DNA of 64,000 nucleotides from Comamonas testosteroni (GTDB lineage: Bacteria; Pseudomonadota; Gammaproteobacteria; Burkholderiales; Burkholderiaceae_C): NCBI RefSeq assembly GCF_014076415.1, contig NZ_CP043568.1, positions 4,216,001-4,280,000 on the forward strand, read 5' to 3'. Shown in pieces: positions 42,911 through 53,350 of this stretch (positions within the stretch are counted from its first letter, which is position 1; each line of letters opens with the position of its first letter). The position numbers and the translations under genes are program-made. The notes below the pieces were generated by a model, which was not told the DNA's origin, searched no databases, and worked only from the letters and a program-made list of their open reading frames with translations.

Positions 42911-43906
42911 TCAGGCCTCGGCCGTGAAACCCACCTGCTTGACGATGGGCGCCCACTTGGCCAGATCTTCCTTGATCAGCGTCGCCAGCTCGGCGGGTGA
43001 GGACGACATGGCTTCCAGGCCGAACACGGCCAGGCTGTCGACCACATCGGGGCTGGCCAGGGCCTGGCGCATCTGTGCGTTGAGCCGCTCCACCTGATCG
43101 GGCTTGGCCCTGGCTGGCAGGAAGAAGCCGAACCACTCGCTGTGGGCCATGTTCTTGTAGCCCTGCTCGGTATAGGTGGGCACCTTGGGCATGAAGCGGT
43201 TGCGCTTGGCACCGCTCACGCCCAGCAGGCGCATCTTGCCGCTGGCCGCGTGCTGCATGGCGTCGCCCACGGGGCAGCTCACTGCAGCGATGTTGCCGCC
43301 CATCATGTCCATGAGCGCAGGCTGCGAGCCGCGATAGCCCACGTGCTTGAAGTCCACGCCCGCCTGCTGGCCCAGCAGGGCGCCGACGAAGTGCGGCGTG
43401 GAGCCCGCGGCAGGCGAGCCGAAACTGGCACCGTCGGGATGGGTCTTGGCCCAGGCGAAGAACTCGGGCACGGTGGTCACGCTGGCCGGCACCATGGGGC
43501 CGACGGCAAAGCCGAAGTCGAAGATGCAGCCCACGGTGACGGGCGTGAGATCGGCCACGGGGTCGTAGCCCAGCTTCTTGTAGATATGCGGGTAGATGGT
43601 GAGCATGGAGGTGGGCGTCTGCAGCATCACCGAGCCATCGGCCGGACGGCCCTTGACGTAGTTGATGGCGATCTGCCCGCCCGCGCCCGTACGGTTCTCC
43701 ACCACCACTGCCTTGGCATAGGCGGCGAGCTTGGTGCCCACGCGGCGGCAGATGGCGTCCGAGGTACCACCGGCCGCGAAGCCGGTGATGATGTTCAGAT
43801 TCTCGAGCGGCGCCTGGGCCAGCGCGGGCAGGCCAAGGCCCGAAAGCAGCGCTCCCGCGCTGCCCGCACCTGCGGCCTGCAGCCATTCACGGCGGTTGAA
43901 GTTCAT
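42911..43906 (-). CDS. Bug-family periplasmic solute receptor
   Basis: A 331-residue TctC-like receptor. The N-terminus MNFNRREWLQAAGAGSAGALLSG has a twin-arginine-like start followed by a signal segment ending in ALA-QA. Ligand-loop motifs are ITGFAAGGTSDAICRRVG and FGSPAAGSTPHFVGALL. AAGGAGACC precedes the ATG. It lies 97 bases downstream of an IlvD/Edd-type dehydratase on the same strand; the pair may handle a sugar acid or hydroxy acid. Confidence 0.93.
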   Translation of the reverse strand: MNFNRREWLQAAGAGSAGALLSGLGLPALAQAPLENLNIITGFAAGGTSDAICRRVGTKLAAYAKAVVVENRTGAGGQIAINYVKGRPADGSVMLQTPTSMLTIYPHIYKKLGYDPVADLTPVTVGCIFDFGFAVGPMVPASVTTVPEFFAWAKTHPDGASFGSPAAGSTPHFVGALLGQQAGVDFKHVGYRGSQPALMDMMGGNIAAVSCPVGDAMQHAASGKMRLLGVSGAKRNRFMPKVPTYTEQGYKNMAHSEWFGFFLPARAKPDQVERLNAQMRQALASPDVVDSLAVFGLEAMSSSPAELATLIKEDLAKWAPIVKQVGFTAEA

Positions 43907-44003
43907 ATTGGTCTCCTTGGTGTTTTGAGTCGTCGTTGGCTCGGTTCGTCAGCCCCAGGAGTGGTTTCATGCTCCCGGGTCGCCGCTTTTGCAACTGTGC
44001 GCA

Positions 44004-45818
44004 TCACTTGCTGTCGCGCAGCCAGGTCACCGCCCCCGAATGCGTGACCGCGCCCTGGTGGGCGGGGCGCACGGTCAGCGCGTATTTCTCCAGCAGACCG
44101 CCCAAGGGTCGCTGGCGCGCGCGGCTGACCCGGGCGGCTTCCAGCCGTGCGGTGATGACAGCGGGCTCCAGCTCCACCGTGATGCTGCGCGCGCCGGCCC
44201 GCGCATCGATGGCGATGATGTCGCCGTCCTGCAGCGCGGCGATCGGCCCACCGTCAGCGGCCTCCGGCCCCGCATAGCCTATGCACAGGCCCCGCGTGGC
44301 GCCCGAGAAGCGCCCGTCGGTAAGCAGTGCCACCTTGTCGCCCATGCCCTGGCCATAGAGCAAGGCAGTGATGCCCAGCATCTCCCGCATGCCGGGGCTG
44401 CCCTTGGGACCTTCGTTGCGTATCACCAGCACATCACCGCTCTCGTAGGCCATGGCCTGCACGGCGTCCTGCGCCTGCTCCTCGGAGTCGAAGACGCGGG
44501 CCGGACCGCGGTGTACCAGGGTCTTGAGCCCTGCGGTCTTGAGCAGGGCACCGTCCGGGCACAGATTGCCCTTGAGCACCGTGAGCCCGCCGTCGGCCGA
44601 GATCGGGTTGCCGGCCTTGCGCACCACTTCGCCGTCGGGCTCGGCGGCATCGGCCACTTCCTCGGCCAGCGTGCGGCCCGTGAAGGTGAGCGCGTCGCCA
44701 TGCAGCAGGCCCTGCTCCAGCAGGGTGTGCAGGATGACGGCCGCACCGCCGATGTAGTAGACATCGCGTGCCAGGAAGCGGCCACCGGGCTTGAGGTCGG
44801 CGATCAGCGGCGTGCGCGCGAAGATCTCGGCCACGTCGTCGAGGTGAAAGCGTATGCCGGCCTCATGCGCGATCGCCGGCAGATGCAGGGCCGCATTCGT
44901 GGAGCCCCCCGTGGCACAGACCACGGCGCAGGCGTTCTCCAGGGCCTTGCGCGTGACGATGTCGCGCGGCAGCACGGCCTCGCCCCTGGCGCTGGCCCAG
45001 ACCATTTCCATCAGCTGGCGGCCCGCGCGGCGCATCAGCGGCGCGCGTTCGCTGAACACGGCCGGCACCATGCTGGAGCCTATGGGCGCCAGGCCCAGGG
45101 CCTCGCTGACCATGCCCATGGTGTTCGCCGTGAACTGCCCGGCGCAGGCCCCGGCCGAGGGCAGGCAGGAGCGCGTGACAGTGTTCAGCTCCTGCAGGGT
45201 GGAGGTGCCGGCCAGCACCTTGCCTATGGTCTCGTAGGTATCGACCACGTTGAGATCGCGCCCCGAGACGCTGCCCGGCATCTGCCCGGGCAGGGCCGAG
45301 CCGCCATGCACGAAGACGCTGGGCACATTGCAGCGCACCATGGCCATCATCAGTCCCGGCAGGTTCTTGTCGCAGGCGCCCACGGCAAAGATGCCGTCCC
45401 ACTGGTGGCCGCGCACCGAGGCCTCCACGCTGTCGGCGATCAACTCGCGCGAGATCAGCGAAAAGCGCATGCCCGAATGCGCCATGGTCAGGCCGTCGCT
45501 GACCGAGACCACAGGGCACTCGTGCGGCATGCCGCCGCCCGCATAGATGCCGGTCTTGGCATGCTGGGCCTGGTCGCGGAGATTCATATTGCAGGGACTC
45601 ATCTCCCCGCCCGTATGGAACACGCCCACATGCGGGCGTGCGATCTCCTCATCGTCCTGGCCCAGCGCATGCAGAAAGCTGCGCGCGCTGGCGCGCAAGG
45701 TGCCGCGGTGCACGATGGCCGAGCGCAGGCCCGGGGCGGAGGATGGCACGGAGGAGTCGGAGGGTTCAGCGGGGCCGCTGGCAGCGGCCTGGGGATCGGT
45801 GGAGCGGGAATCAATCAT
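44004..45818 (-). CDS. IlvD/Edd-family dehydratase
   Basis: An Fe-S dehydratase of 604 residues. Cluster cysteines are visible in [21 protein letters not shown] and [18 protein letters not shown], as in dihydroxy-acid dehydratase; [14 protein letters not shown] and [16 protein letters not shown] complete the signature. An N-terminal extension rich in Ser/Pro/Ala (about 28 residues) is unusual, and a later start is conceivable. Pairing with a Bug receptor, rather than with ilv genes, suggests a catabolic role on a sugar acid or dihydroxy acid. Confidence 0.9.
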   Translation of the reverse strand: MIDSRSTDPQAAASGPAEPSDSSVPSSAPGLRSAIVHRGTLRASARSFLHALGQDDEEIARPHVGVFHTGGEMSPCNMNLRDQAQHAKTGIYAGGGMPHECPVVSVSDGLTMAHSGMRFSLISRELIADSVEASVRGHQWDGIFAVGACDKNLPGLMMAMVRCNVPSVFVHGGSALPGQMPGSVSGRDLNVVDTYETIGKVLAGTSTLQELNTVTRSCLPSAGACAGQFTANTMGMVSEALGLAPIGSSMVPAVFSERAPLMRRAGRQLMEMVWASARGEAVLPRDIVTRKALENACAVVCATGGSTNAALHLPAIAHEAGIRFHLDDVAEIFARTPLIADLKPGGRFLARDVYYIGGAAVILHTLLEQGLLHGDALTFTGRTLAEEVADAAEPDGEVVRKAGNPISADGGLTVLKGNLCPDGALLKTAGLKTLVHRGPARVFDSEEQAQDAVQAMAYESGDVLVIRNEGPKGSPGMREMLGITALLYGQGMGDKVALLTDGRFSGATRGLCIGYAGPEAADGGPIAALQDGDIIAIDARAGARSITVELEPAVITARLEAARVSRARQRPLGGLLEKYALTVRPAHQGAVTHSGAVTWLRDSK

Positions 45819-46118
45819 GGGGCGCGAGCGGAAGCGGGATGAAGTCCAGCGGCTGCAGGAATGTGCCGGAACTTCGCCGCATGTTTATGAACGATAACGG
45901 TCAGCCCCGGTCCTGAACATTGGCGTTTCACCTTGCCGCAGCCCGGCTTGCCGCAAGAAAAGCCCGCTGGCGCAGCATTGCGCAGGGGCTTGGGTCAGAC
46001 GCCCGCAGACCGCAGGCGCCGCTGAGACCTGCCGGGTCAGGCCGGCAACTGCGCGCCCTGGCCGGACGAAGAGGCTGCTTTTTTGTATCTCAAGATAACC
46101 ACATACAGCCAAATGACA

Positions 46119-46137
46119 GCAATTCTCATTAATATTC
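46119..46137. promoter_or_regulatory. Candidate Fur box
   Basis: GCAATTCTCATTAATATTC; on the other strand GAATATTAATGAGAATTGC, close to the GATAATGAGAATxATTATC-type Fur consensus. It lies 130 bases before the TonB receptor start in the AT-rich part of the intergenic region. Confidence 0.65.
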
Positions 46138-46266
46138 GCGCCTGCCAATAAACGCCACATAGCCCCCTCCGGCCCCGACTGAAGACAAGAGATGCCGCCA
46201 GCGCAAGGCTGGCGCAGCGCGCTGTTCATGCCAGCCAGGTGCTGTGTGCCCTCCTCTACAACACCT

Positions 46267-48483
46267 ATGGCCAAGCTCCCTCTTTCCGTCCCCCCCGCTT
46301 TTCGCCTGAGCAGCGCCGCCGCTGCCGTTGCCGCAGCCCTTGGCGTGCTCGCCAGCCCCGTTCATGCACAGACGGCCAGCGCCGCAGCTGCCGAAGTCGC
46401 CCTGGACTCGGTCACCGTCACCGGCAACTGGCTGGATGGCGATATGTCCAGCGCCGAGAAGGTGCTGGAGCATCCCGGCGCCCGCACCATCGTAGAGCGC
46501 GAGCGCATTCAGGAAAGCGGTGCGGCCACCTTGCGCGAAGCACTGCGTCTGGTGCCCGGTGTCCAGGTTCAGGACAGCAACGGCACGGGCGGCAGCGATA
46601 TCTCTCTGAACCTGAGCGTGCGCGGTCTGACCGCGCGCCTCTCGCCACGCTCCTATGTGCTGCAGGACGGCGTGCCCGTCTCCTACGCACCCTACGGTCA
46701 GCCTCAGCTGTCGCTGGCGCCCGTGGCGCTGGGCAATCTGGACTCCATCGATGTGGTGCGCGGTGCAGGCTCGGTGCGCTACGGCCCGCAGAACGTGGGC
46801 GGCATCATCAACTTCACGACGCGCGCCATTCCCAAGACCTTTGCGGCCGAAGCCTCCATCGGCACCGAGATCTACAGCCACGGCGGCAACGTGAAGACCA
46901 CGCCCAGCTTCTTTGTGGGCGGCACCAACGAGTCGGGCCTGGGCCTGGCCGTGCTGTATTCGGGCACGCACGGCAAGGGCTGGCGCAGCAGCAACGACAA
47001 GACCGACATCGACGATCTGCTGGTCAAGGGCAGCTACAGGCTCAGCAACAACAGCAGCATCTCCGCTTCGCTGCACCACTTCGAGGGCAAGGGCCAGATG
47101 CCCGGCGGCCTGACCACGGCCCAGTACGCAGCCGACCCGTTCCAGAGCACGCGCAGCTATGACCAGTTCACGGGCCGCCGCACCGACGGCTCGCTCAAGT
47201 ACAGCTACAAGGACGGCCGCAACAACTTCGAAGTACTCAGCTACTACGTGGACTCCTTCCGCGGCAGCTATATCGAACGCGACGCCACCGGCGCCAATGC
47301 CGGCAAGCGCAGCCTCACGGCCGCGCCGCGCGACTACAGCTACTACGGCGTGGAGCCGCGCTACTCGCGCATTTTCGAGACCGGCTCCGTGGTGCAGGAA
47401 GTCAGCGTGGGCTATCGCTACCTGAAGGAAAAGAGCTCCGAAACGGCGCTGGCCACTTCCGGCTTCTATGTGCCCGGCCAGGTCGATGCCATGGCCCTGC
47501 CGCTGAACACCACCCAGACCAGCCAGGGCGGCACCACGGCCAATGCCTTCTATATCGACAACCGCATCGATGTGGGCAACTGGACCATCACGCCCGGCGT
47601 GCGCTACGAGCGCATCCGCTCCTTCAACAATGTGGTGGACTACAAGGGCGCGACCGCAGCGGCCATCTACCCGACGGCGGCAGCCAACGAACTGCTGCCC
47701 ACGCTGTCGGTGCTCTACCGCGTCGACGGCCACTGGTCGGTGTTCGCCAATGCCGGCAAGTCCTTCGGGCCCCAGCAGTATGCACAGCTGGCGCAGTCGT
47801 CCAACAACCAGCTCTATCCCGAATCAGCCAAGACCTATGAGCTGGGCACGCACTACAAGAGCGACACCTGGAATGGCGAGCTGACGCTGTTCAACATCGA
47901 CTTCAACAAGGAGCTGTTCCTGGACCGCCCGGGCGACGGCACCGGCAACGGCATCTGGACCGATCTGGGTGCCACGCGCCACCGTGGTCTGGAATCGGCG
48001 CTGCGCTATGACTTCGGCAAGAACTACCCGGCACTCAAGGGCCTGTCGCTGGGCATGAGCTATACCTTCACCCAGGCCACCAGCCAGGCCGGCCCCTTCG
48101 CAGGCCGTGACCTGCCGCTTTATTCGCGCCACACGGCCGGACTGTCGGCACGTTATGCGATGGAGCGCTGGACCTTCAATGCCGATCTGAACGCCCAGTC
48201 CAAGCAGCGCTCGCCCGGCACGCCCGGCACCAGCGCCAAGCCCAATTCCTACATCACGCAGGAAGACGCCAACGGCAACCTCGGCGATATTCCCGGCTTT
48301 GCCATTCTGGGCCTGCGCACCAGCTACCAGGCGGGCAAGGAGCTGAACAATCTGCGCCTGACCGTGGGCATGAAGAACGTGTTTGACCGCCGCTACTTCA
48401 CCCGCTCCACCGACAACAACGGCGGCGGCAAATACGTGGGCATGCCACGCACCCTGTACGTCCAGGCCACCCTGCCGTTCTAA
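46267..48483 (+). CDS. TonB-dependent siderophore receptor, FecA-like
   Basis: Outer-membrane transporter of 738 residues. A signal peptide ends near PVHAQ; a TonB-box-like LDSVTVTG follows, then the plug domain (GARTIVERERIQESGAATLREALRLVPGVQVQ; VVRGAGSVRYGPQNVGGIINF) and a 22-strand barrel ending in VQATLPF with the terminal Phe. The plug resembles FecA, the ferric dicitrate receptor, but lacks an obvious extra N-terminal signalling domain. The ATG at 46267 begins the signal peptide; longer readings add unlikely residues. With the upstream Fur box and downstream PepSY protein it forms an iron-uptake pair. Confidence 0.92.
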   Translation: MAKLPLSVPPAFRLSSAAAAVAAALGVLASPVHAQTASAAAAEVALDSVTVTGNWLDGDMSSAEKVLEHPGARTIVERERIQESGAATLREALRLVPGVQVQDSNGTGGSDISLNLSVRGLTARLSPRSYVLQDGVPVSYAPYGQPQLSLAPVALGNLDSIDVVRGAGSVRYGPQNVGGIINFTTRAIPKTFAAEASIGTEIYSHGGNVKTTPSFFVGGTNESGLGLAVLYSGTHGKGWRSSNDKTDIDDLLVKGSYRLSNNSSISASLHHFEGKGQMPGGLTTAQYAADPFQSTRSYDQFTGRRTDGSLKYSYKDGRNNFEVLSYYVDSFRGSYIERDATGANAGKRSLTAAPRDYSYYGVEPRYSRIFETGSVVQEVSVGYRYLKEKSSETALATSGFYVPGQVDAMALPLNTTQTSQGGTTANAFYIDNRIDVGNWTITPGVRYERIRSFNNVVDYKGATAAAIYPTAAANELLPTLSVLYRVDGHWSVFANAGKSFGPQQYAQLAQSSNNQLYPESAKTYELGTHYKSDTWNGELTLFNIDFNKELFLDRPGDGTGNGIWTDLGATRHRGLESALRYDFGKNYPALKGLSLGMSYTFTQATSQAGPFAGRDLPLYSRHTAGLSARYAMERWTFNADLNAQSKQRSPGTPGTSAKPNSYITQEDANGNLGDIPGFAILGLRTSYQAGKELNNLRLTVGMKNVFDRRYFTRSTDNNGGGKYVGMPRTLYVQATLPF

Positions 48484-48545
48484 GCGGCGGCCCCGCGAGT
48501 CCACCCTCAAGGCCGGTCTCGTGGGGCATCACACCATCAAGCGCA

Positions 48546-49661
48546 ATGACTTCGCTCCGTTCTCTGTGGCTGCGGCTGCATCGCTGGTTTGCCCTGGGCC
48601 TGGGCTGGATCCTGATTCTGGCCGGGCTCACCGGCACCCTGCTCATCATCGGCCAGCCGCTGGACCGCATGTCGCACCCCGAACTGTTCCAGGCCCGCAC
48701 GACGCATGCGCAGCAGGCCCGGCAGGCCGCAGCGCTGACGCCGATACTGGCAAGAGCCCATGAGGAGTTCGGCAGCAAAGCCACTTTGCGCTTCAGGCTG
48801 CCGCAGCAGGCACAGGACAGCCTGTGGCTGCGCGTGCAGGCGGCCAACTGGCGCGGCACCATTTACCTGGACCCCGTCACCGGACAGGAGCAGGGCCGGC
48901 GCGGCGAGACCGAGGGCTTTGTCAACACGCTGTTCAAGCTGCACAGCACCTTGCTGCTCGACGCCAATGGCAAGGCCATACTGGCCTGGACCACGCTGGC
49001 CTATGTGCTGCTGCTGCTGACGGGCGTCATTCTCTGGTGGCCCAAGCGCTGGCCGGGCAACTGGCGCATAGAACTCAACAAAAGCCTGGTGCGCGCACTG
49101 TTCGACATGCACCGCATCGGCGGCGTGATCATGGGCCTGCTGATCGCGGTCTCGGTCGTCACCGGTGCCTATATGGCATGGCGGCCGCTGGGCGACTGGC
49201 TCAATGTGCTCAGCAGCAGCACGGCAATCAAGCCGCCCAAGCTGCCCGCACTGGCTGCGCAAGACGCCGCCCAGCCGCTGCCCGCCAATGTGGACGCCAT
49301 GCTGGCCTCCGCCCGCGCGGCCATGCCCGATACCCAGGCCAGCTTCGTGCAGCTGCCGCCCAATGCCAAACAGGCCGTACGCATCCGCTTTCGCGCCCCG
49401 GGCGAGCCGCACCCCAACGGCATCAGCTCGGTATGGCTGGACCCGCGCAATGGTGCCGTGCTGGACGTCAGGCACTGGAATGAACTCGACCCTGGCGCTG
49501 CGGCGGTGGCCGTGGCCTATCCGCTGCACACGGGCGAGCTGGGTGGCGTGCTGATGGAAATCCTGGCCGGCCTCAACGGTCTGGTGCTTGGCGGCTTGGG
49601 AATCAGCGGAATCTGGCTCTGGTGGCACCGCCGCAAGGCCAGAAAGCTTGCGAAGCCCTGA
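48546..49661 (+). CDS. PepSY-associated TM protein (iron-regulated, FoxB/PiuB-like)
   Basis: A 371-residue inner-membrane protein with about four membrane helices. The first (LRLHRWFALGLGWILILAGLTGTLL) has the His-rich start of PF03929; two lie in the middle (LAWTTLAYVLLLLTGVILWW; HRIGGVIMGLLIAVSVVTGAYMAW) and one at the C-terminus (ILAGLNGLVLGGLGISGIWLWWHRRK). Periplasmic PepSY-like segments lie between. Relatives reduce or process ferric siderophores in the periplasm. It starts 62 bases after the receptor and is probably Fur-controlled with it. Confidence 0.9.
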   Translation: MTSLRSLWLRLHRWFALGLGWILILAGLTGTLLIIGQPLDRMSHPELFQARTTHAQQARQAAALTPILARAHEEFGSKATLRFRLPQQAQDSLWLRVQAANWRGTIYLDPVTGQEQGRRGETEGFVNTLFKLHSTLLLDANGKAILAWTTLAYVLLLLTGVILWWPKRWPGNWRIELNKSLVRALFDMHRIGGVIMGLLIAVSVVTGAYMAWRPLGDWLNVLSSSTAIKPPKLPALAAQDAAQPLPANVDAMLASARAAMPDTQASFVQLPPNAKQAVRIRFRAPGEPHPNGISSVWLDPRNGAVLDVRHWNELDPGAAAVAVAYPLHTGELGGVLMEILAGLNGLVLGGLGISGIWLWWHRRKARKLAKP

Positions 49662-49797
49662 GAGCGCGGACCGGAGCCCGGCCCTTGCCGAACGTTCCAG
49701 GCTAGGATACCCCTGTTCAGGGCCGAGCCTGCTTCTATCACAGTCTCTGCGGCCTCTGCATCTGGACTTTCACCGATAAGCATACAAGGAGCTGAAG

Positions 49798-50187
49798 ATG
49801 GCCATGAATCCCGTTGGCTGGTTCGAGATCTACGTGCAGGACATGTCGCGCGCCAGAAGCTTCTACGAAGCCGTGCTGGGCTGTCAGCTGCAAGCACTGG
49901 CCATGCCGGAAGGCGGCGAGCACCCCGATATGGAAATGTGGACCTTTCCCGGGCAACCGGATAGCGCCGGCGCCACCGGGGCGCTGGTCCGCATGCCGGA
50001 ATGCCCCTCTGGCGGCGGCGGCACGCTGGTCTATTTCGTCTGTGAAGACTGCGCCGAGCAGGCCGCCCGCGTCGCACGCAACGGCGGCAGCCTGCACCGC
50101 GACAAGGTCTCCATAGGCCCTTATGGCTTTATTGCCCTGGCCATCGACACCGAAGGCAATATGTTTGGCCTGCACTCGATGAAATAG
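49798..50187 (+). CDS. VOC-family protein (glyoxalase/bleomycin-resistance fold)
   Basis: A 129-residue single-domain protein with paired beta-alpha-beta-beta-beta units: VGWFEIYVQDMSRARSFYEAVLGCQL opens the first and GTLVYFVCEDCAEQAARVARNGGSL the second. It ends IALAIDTEGNMFGLHSMK, with the usual late Glu/His metal positions (DTEGN). Substrate unknown; many such proteins resemble PhnB. AAGGAGCTGAAG precedes the ATG. Confidence 0.88.
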   Translation: MAMNPVGWFEIYVQDMSRARSFYEAVLGCQLQALAMPEGGEHPDMEMWTFPGQPDSAGATGALVRMPECPSGGGGTLVYFVCEDCAEQAARVARNGGSLHRDKVSIGPYGFIALAIDTEGNMFGLHSMK

Positions 50188-50206
50188 GACTGGCGCCAAT
50201 CCACGA

Positions 50207-50239
50207 AAAAGGCCTGCCTCCAAGGAGAGCAGGCCTTTT
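50207..50239. terminator. Bidirectional terminator between VOC gene and acnA
   Basis: An 11-bp perfect stem AAAAGGCCTGC/GCAGGCCTTTT with an 11-base loop. T-runs occur on both strands, serving both convergent genes. Confidence 0.88.
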
Positions 50240-50259
50240 GACTTGGCAAGCGGGCGCAA

Positions 50260-53181
50260 TCAGGCCAGCAGTTGCCTCAGCACATAGGGCAGGATGCCGC
50301 CATGGCGGTAGTAGTCCACCTCAATGGGAGTATCGATGCGCAGCTTCACGGTCACGGTTTTCTTGCTGCCATCGGGCCTGTTGATCACCAGCTGGGCATC
50401 GCTTTGCGGCGCCAGGTCGGCGGCAGGGATCACATCAATGAACTCCTCGCCCGTCAGGCCCAGGCTTTGCCAGCTGTCATTGCCCTTGAACTGCAGCGGC
50501 AACACGCCCATGCCCACCAGATTGGAGCGGTGAATGCGCTCGAAACTGCGCGCCACCACGGCCTTGATGCCCAGCAGCTGCGTGCCCTTGGCCGCCCAGT
50601 CGCGGCTGGAGCCCGTGCCGTATTCCTCGCCGGCCAGCACCACCGTGGCGCGGCCTGCGGCCTGGTATTTCATGGCCGCGTCGTAAATGGCCATCTTCTC
50701 GGCCCGGCCATGGTCGTCGCGGAACAAGGTGACACCGCCCTCCTCGCGCGAGCCGTCGGCTGCGGCAGGAATCATCAGGTTCTTGATACGCACATTGGCA
50801 AAAGTGCCGCGCATCATCACCTCGTGGTTGCCCCGGCGCGAGCCATAGCTGTTGAAGTCGGCCTTCTGCACGCCATGCTCGAGCAACCACTTGCCTGCCG
50901 GCGAAGACTCCTTGATGGAGCCTGCAGGCGAGATATGGTCGGTGGTGATGGAGTCACCGAACAAGGCCATGATGCGAGCACCGTGCACCGCGCTGGAGTT
51001 TGAGCCTTTTTGACCTGCAGTGCTTTCCCCGCCTGCGGATGGCGCTTTCAAATCCAGAGCAAAGTCGGCGAAGAACGGCGGCTCGGCGATATAGGTGCTC
51101 TCGGGCCAGGTGTAGGTGGAGCCCGTCACCCCCCGAATCTTTTCCCAGAGCTTGCCCGGCTCGCTGGCCACCTGCTCGTAATTGCTGCGGAAGGCCTTGC
51201 CGTTCATGGCGAACTTGAGCAGCTCCTGAATCTCCTCGCTGCTGGGCCAGATGTCGCCCAGATACACGTCCTTGCCGCCCTTGCCCTTGCCCACGGGCTC
51301 GGTCATCAGGTCCTTGCGCACCGTACCGGCAATCGCGTAAGCCACCACCAGCGGAGGGCTGGCCAGGAAGTTGGCCTTGATATTGGGGTGAATGCGGGCC
51401 TCGAAATTGCGGTTGCCCGAGAGTACGGCCGCGCAGACCAGATTGTTCTGCGTGATGACGGCATTGATCTCGGGGGTGAGATCGCCGGCATTGCCGATGC
51501 AGGTGGTACAGCCGTAGCCGGCCAGCGCAAAGCCCAGTTTTTCCAGATAGGGCAGCAAGCCCGCCTCGGTCAGATAGCGGGTGACCAGGCGGGAGCCCGG
51601 GGCCAGCGAGGTCTTGATATGCGGCTTGACCTTGAGGCCTGCCTGCACCGCCTTCTTGGCCAGCAGGCCTGCCGCCAGCATGACGCTGGGGTTGGAGGTA
51701 TTGGTGCAGCTGGTGATGGCGGCAATCAGCACATCGCCGCTGCCGATATCGAAGCTCTTTTCCGGTGCTGCAACCGCATGGCTGGCATCAACAGCAATCG
51801 CACTGGCCTCGACCTTGCCGGTCTCTGGCGTGTTGCTCACCATCTCGGCCTTGTTGCGCTCCGCACCGGCCGACAGGGGCTTGCTCTCGGGCTTCAAGGC
51901 CTCGGGACCGTCGGGACTCACCAGATGACGGCGCACCAGCTGATCGGCGGGGAGATTGAAACCATTCTGGGCCACGGGAGCACTGAACAGCTCGTCGAAC
52001 TGCCCAGCCACATGGCCGATCTCGATGCGGTCCTGCGGACGCTTGGGCCCGGCCAGGCTCGGAGCCACCTTGCCCAGATCCAGCTTGACAACATGCGAGT
52101 AGTCGATTTCGCCGGCCTTGGGCACGCCGAACAGCTGCTGGGCCTTGAAGTAGGCTTCGAAGGCCTGGATCTCGCTCTTGGTACGTCCCGTTCCCTTGAA
52201 GTACTCGATGGTCTTTTCGTCGACCGGGAAGAAACCCATGGTCGCCCCATATTCAGGAGCCATATTGCCGATGGTGGCGCGATCCGGCAGGGACAGGCTG
52301 CGCGTGCCTTCACCAAAGAACTCGACGAACTTCCCGACCACTTTTTCCTTTCGCAGCAGCTCCGTGACAGTGAGCACCAGATCGGTGGCCGTCACACCCT
52401 CACGCAGCTGGCCGGTCAGCTCGAAGCCCACCACATCAGGTGTGAGGAAGTACACGGGCTGGCCCAGCATGGCCGCCTCGGCCTCGATGCCGCCCACGCC
52501 CCAGGCCACCACGCCGATGCCGTTGATCATGGTGGTATGACTGTCGGTACCGACCAGGGTGTCGGGGTAGTACACCGCATCACCCTTGCCGATCCTGGCC
52601 TTGTGCACGCCGCGCGCCAGGTATTCCAGATTGACCTGGTGCACGATGCCAAAGCCCGGCGGCACGACACCGAAGGTGTCGAAGGCCTGCATGCCCCATT
52701 TCATGAACTGGTAGCGCTCCTGGTTGCGCTGGAACTCCAGCTTCATGTTCAGGTCCAGCGCCTTCTTGGTACCGAAGTAGTCCACCATGATGGAGTGGTC
52801 CACCACCAGGTCCACGGGCACCAGCGGCTCGATGGACTTGGGCTTCTTGCCTAGCTTGGCAGCCGTGCTGCGCATGGCGGCCAGGTCGGCCAGCAAGGGC
52901 ACGCCGGTGAAGTCCTGCAGCACCACGCGCGCGACGACAAACGGAATCTCGTCGACACGCTCGGCCTTGGGTTGCCAGCGCGCCAGCTGCGCCACATGCT
53001 CCTCGGTGATCTTGTTGCCGTCACAGTTGCGCAGCACCGATTCGAGCACGATACGAATCGAGACCGGCAGGCGCTTGATCTCCGGGAACTGCTTGGCCAG
53101 GGCCGGCAAGGAATAGAACTTGCCTTTCTTGCCCTCGGCCAGTTCAAAGGACTTCAGGGTTTTGGCAAAAGCATGCGACAT
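50260..53181 (-). CDS. acnA: Aconitate hydratase
   Basis: Citrate/isocitrate isomerase of the TCA cycle, 973 residues, AcnA/IRP type. [4Fe-4S] ligands lie in SCTNTSNP and [48 protein letters not shown] and, in the swivel domain, [16 protein letters not shown] are all intact. It carries a longer loop at about residues 440-480 ([17 protein letters not shown]) than E. coli AcnA (891). The ATG at 53181, after GGAGAG, is chosen; the frame stays open for 40 codons further upstream. An IS3-family element lies 138 bases upstream, pointing the same way. Confidence 0.96.
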   Translation of the reverse strand: MSHAFAKTLKSFELAEGKKGKFYSLPALAKQFPEIKRLPVSIRIVLESVLRNCDGNKITEEHVAQLARWQPKAERVDEIPFVVARVVLQDFTGVPLLADLAAMRSTAAKLGKKPKSIEPLVPVDLVVDHSIMVDYFGTKKALDLNMKLEFQRNQERYQFMKWGMQAFDTFGVVPPGFGIVHQVNLEYLARGVHKARIGKGDAVYYPDTLVGTDSHTTMINGIGVVAWGVGGIEAEAAMLGQPVYFLTPDVVGFELTGQLREGVTATDLVLTVTELLRKEKVVGKFVEFFGEGTRSLSLPDRATIGNMAPEYGATMGFFPVDEKTIEYFKGTGRTKSEIQAFEAYFKAQQLFGVPKAGEIDYSHVVKLDLGKVAPSLAGPKRPQDRIEIGHVAGQFDELFSAPVAQNGFNLPADQLVRRHLVSPDGPEALKPESKPLSAGAERNKAEMVSNTPETGKVEASAIAVDASHAVAAPEKSFDIGSGDVLIAAITSCTNTSNPSVMLAAGLLAKKAVQAGLKVKPHIKTSLAPGSRLVTRYLTEAGLLPYLEKLGFALAGYGCTTCIGNAGDLTPEINAVITQNNLVCAAVLSGNRNFEARIHPNIKANFLASPPLVVAYAIAGTVRKDLMTEPVGKGKGGKDVYLGDIWPSSEEIQELLKFAMNGKAFRSNYEQVASEPGKLWEKIRGVTGSTYTWPESTYIAEPPFFADFALDLKAPSAGGESTAGQKGSNSSAVHGARIMALFGDSITTDHISPAGSIKESSPAGKWLLEHGVQKADFNSYGSRRGNHEVMMRGTFANVRIKNLMIPAAADGSREEGGVTLFRDDHGRAEKMAIYDAAMKYQAAGRATVVLAGEEYGTGSSRDWAAKGTQLLGIKAVVARSFERIHRSNLVGMGVLPLQFKGNDSWQSLGLTGEEFIDVIPAADLAPQSDAQLVINRPDGSKKTVTVKLRIDTPIEVDYYRHGGILPYVLRQLLA

Positions 53182-53316
53182 CGTGAGACTCTCCATGGAC
53201 AGAACACAGGGAAAACGCTTTTGCATTCCATTGTGCACACAACTCCCGGGAAAAGGGTGGGACAGGGCGCCGGCAACGCAAACCGGCTCACATGAGCGCA
53301 AAAAAGAAAGCCCGCA

Positions 53317-53319
53317 CAG
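53317..53319. repeat. IS target-site duplication, left copy
   Basis: CAG directly before the left inverted repeat, matched by CAG at 54781-54783 directly after the right inverted repeat. Three bases is usual for IS3-family insertion. Confidence 0.8.
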
Positions 53320-53350
53320 TGAACTGACCCCTTAAAGTTGGACAGTTAAA

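Noticed and set aside
44863..45519. A 218-codon frame on the same strand as the dehydratase in another reading frame
   Set aside because: Arg/Gly/His-rich frame shadow of the IlvD/Edd gene, which is intact in its own frame.
45955..45996. Hairpin AAGCCC...GGGCTT as a terminator
   Set aside because: It lies upstream of both divergent genes rather than after any gene end, so a terminator role makes no sense here.
45885..46274. A 129-codon minus-strand frame between the dehydratase and TonB receptor genes
   Set aside because: It overlaps the Fur box and promoter region, starts inside the receptor signal-peptide region and has no recognisable features.
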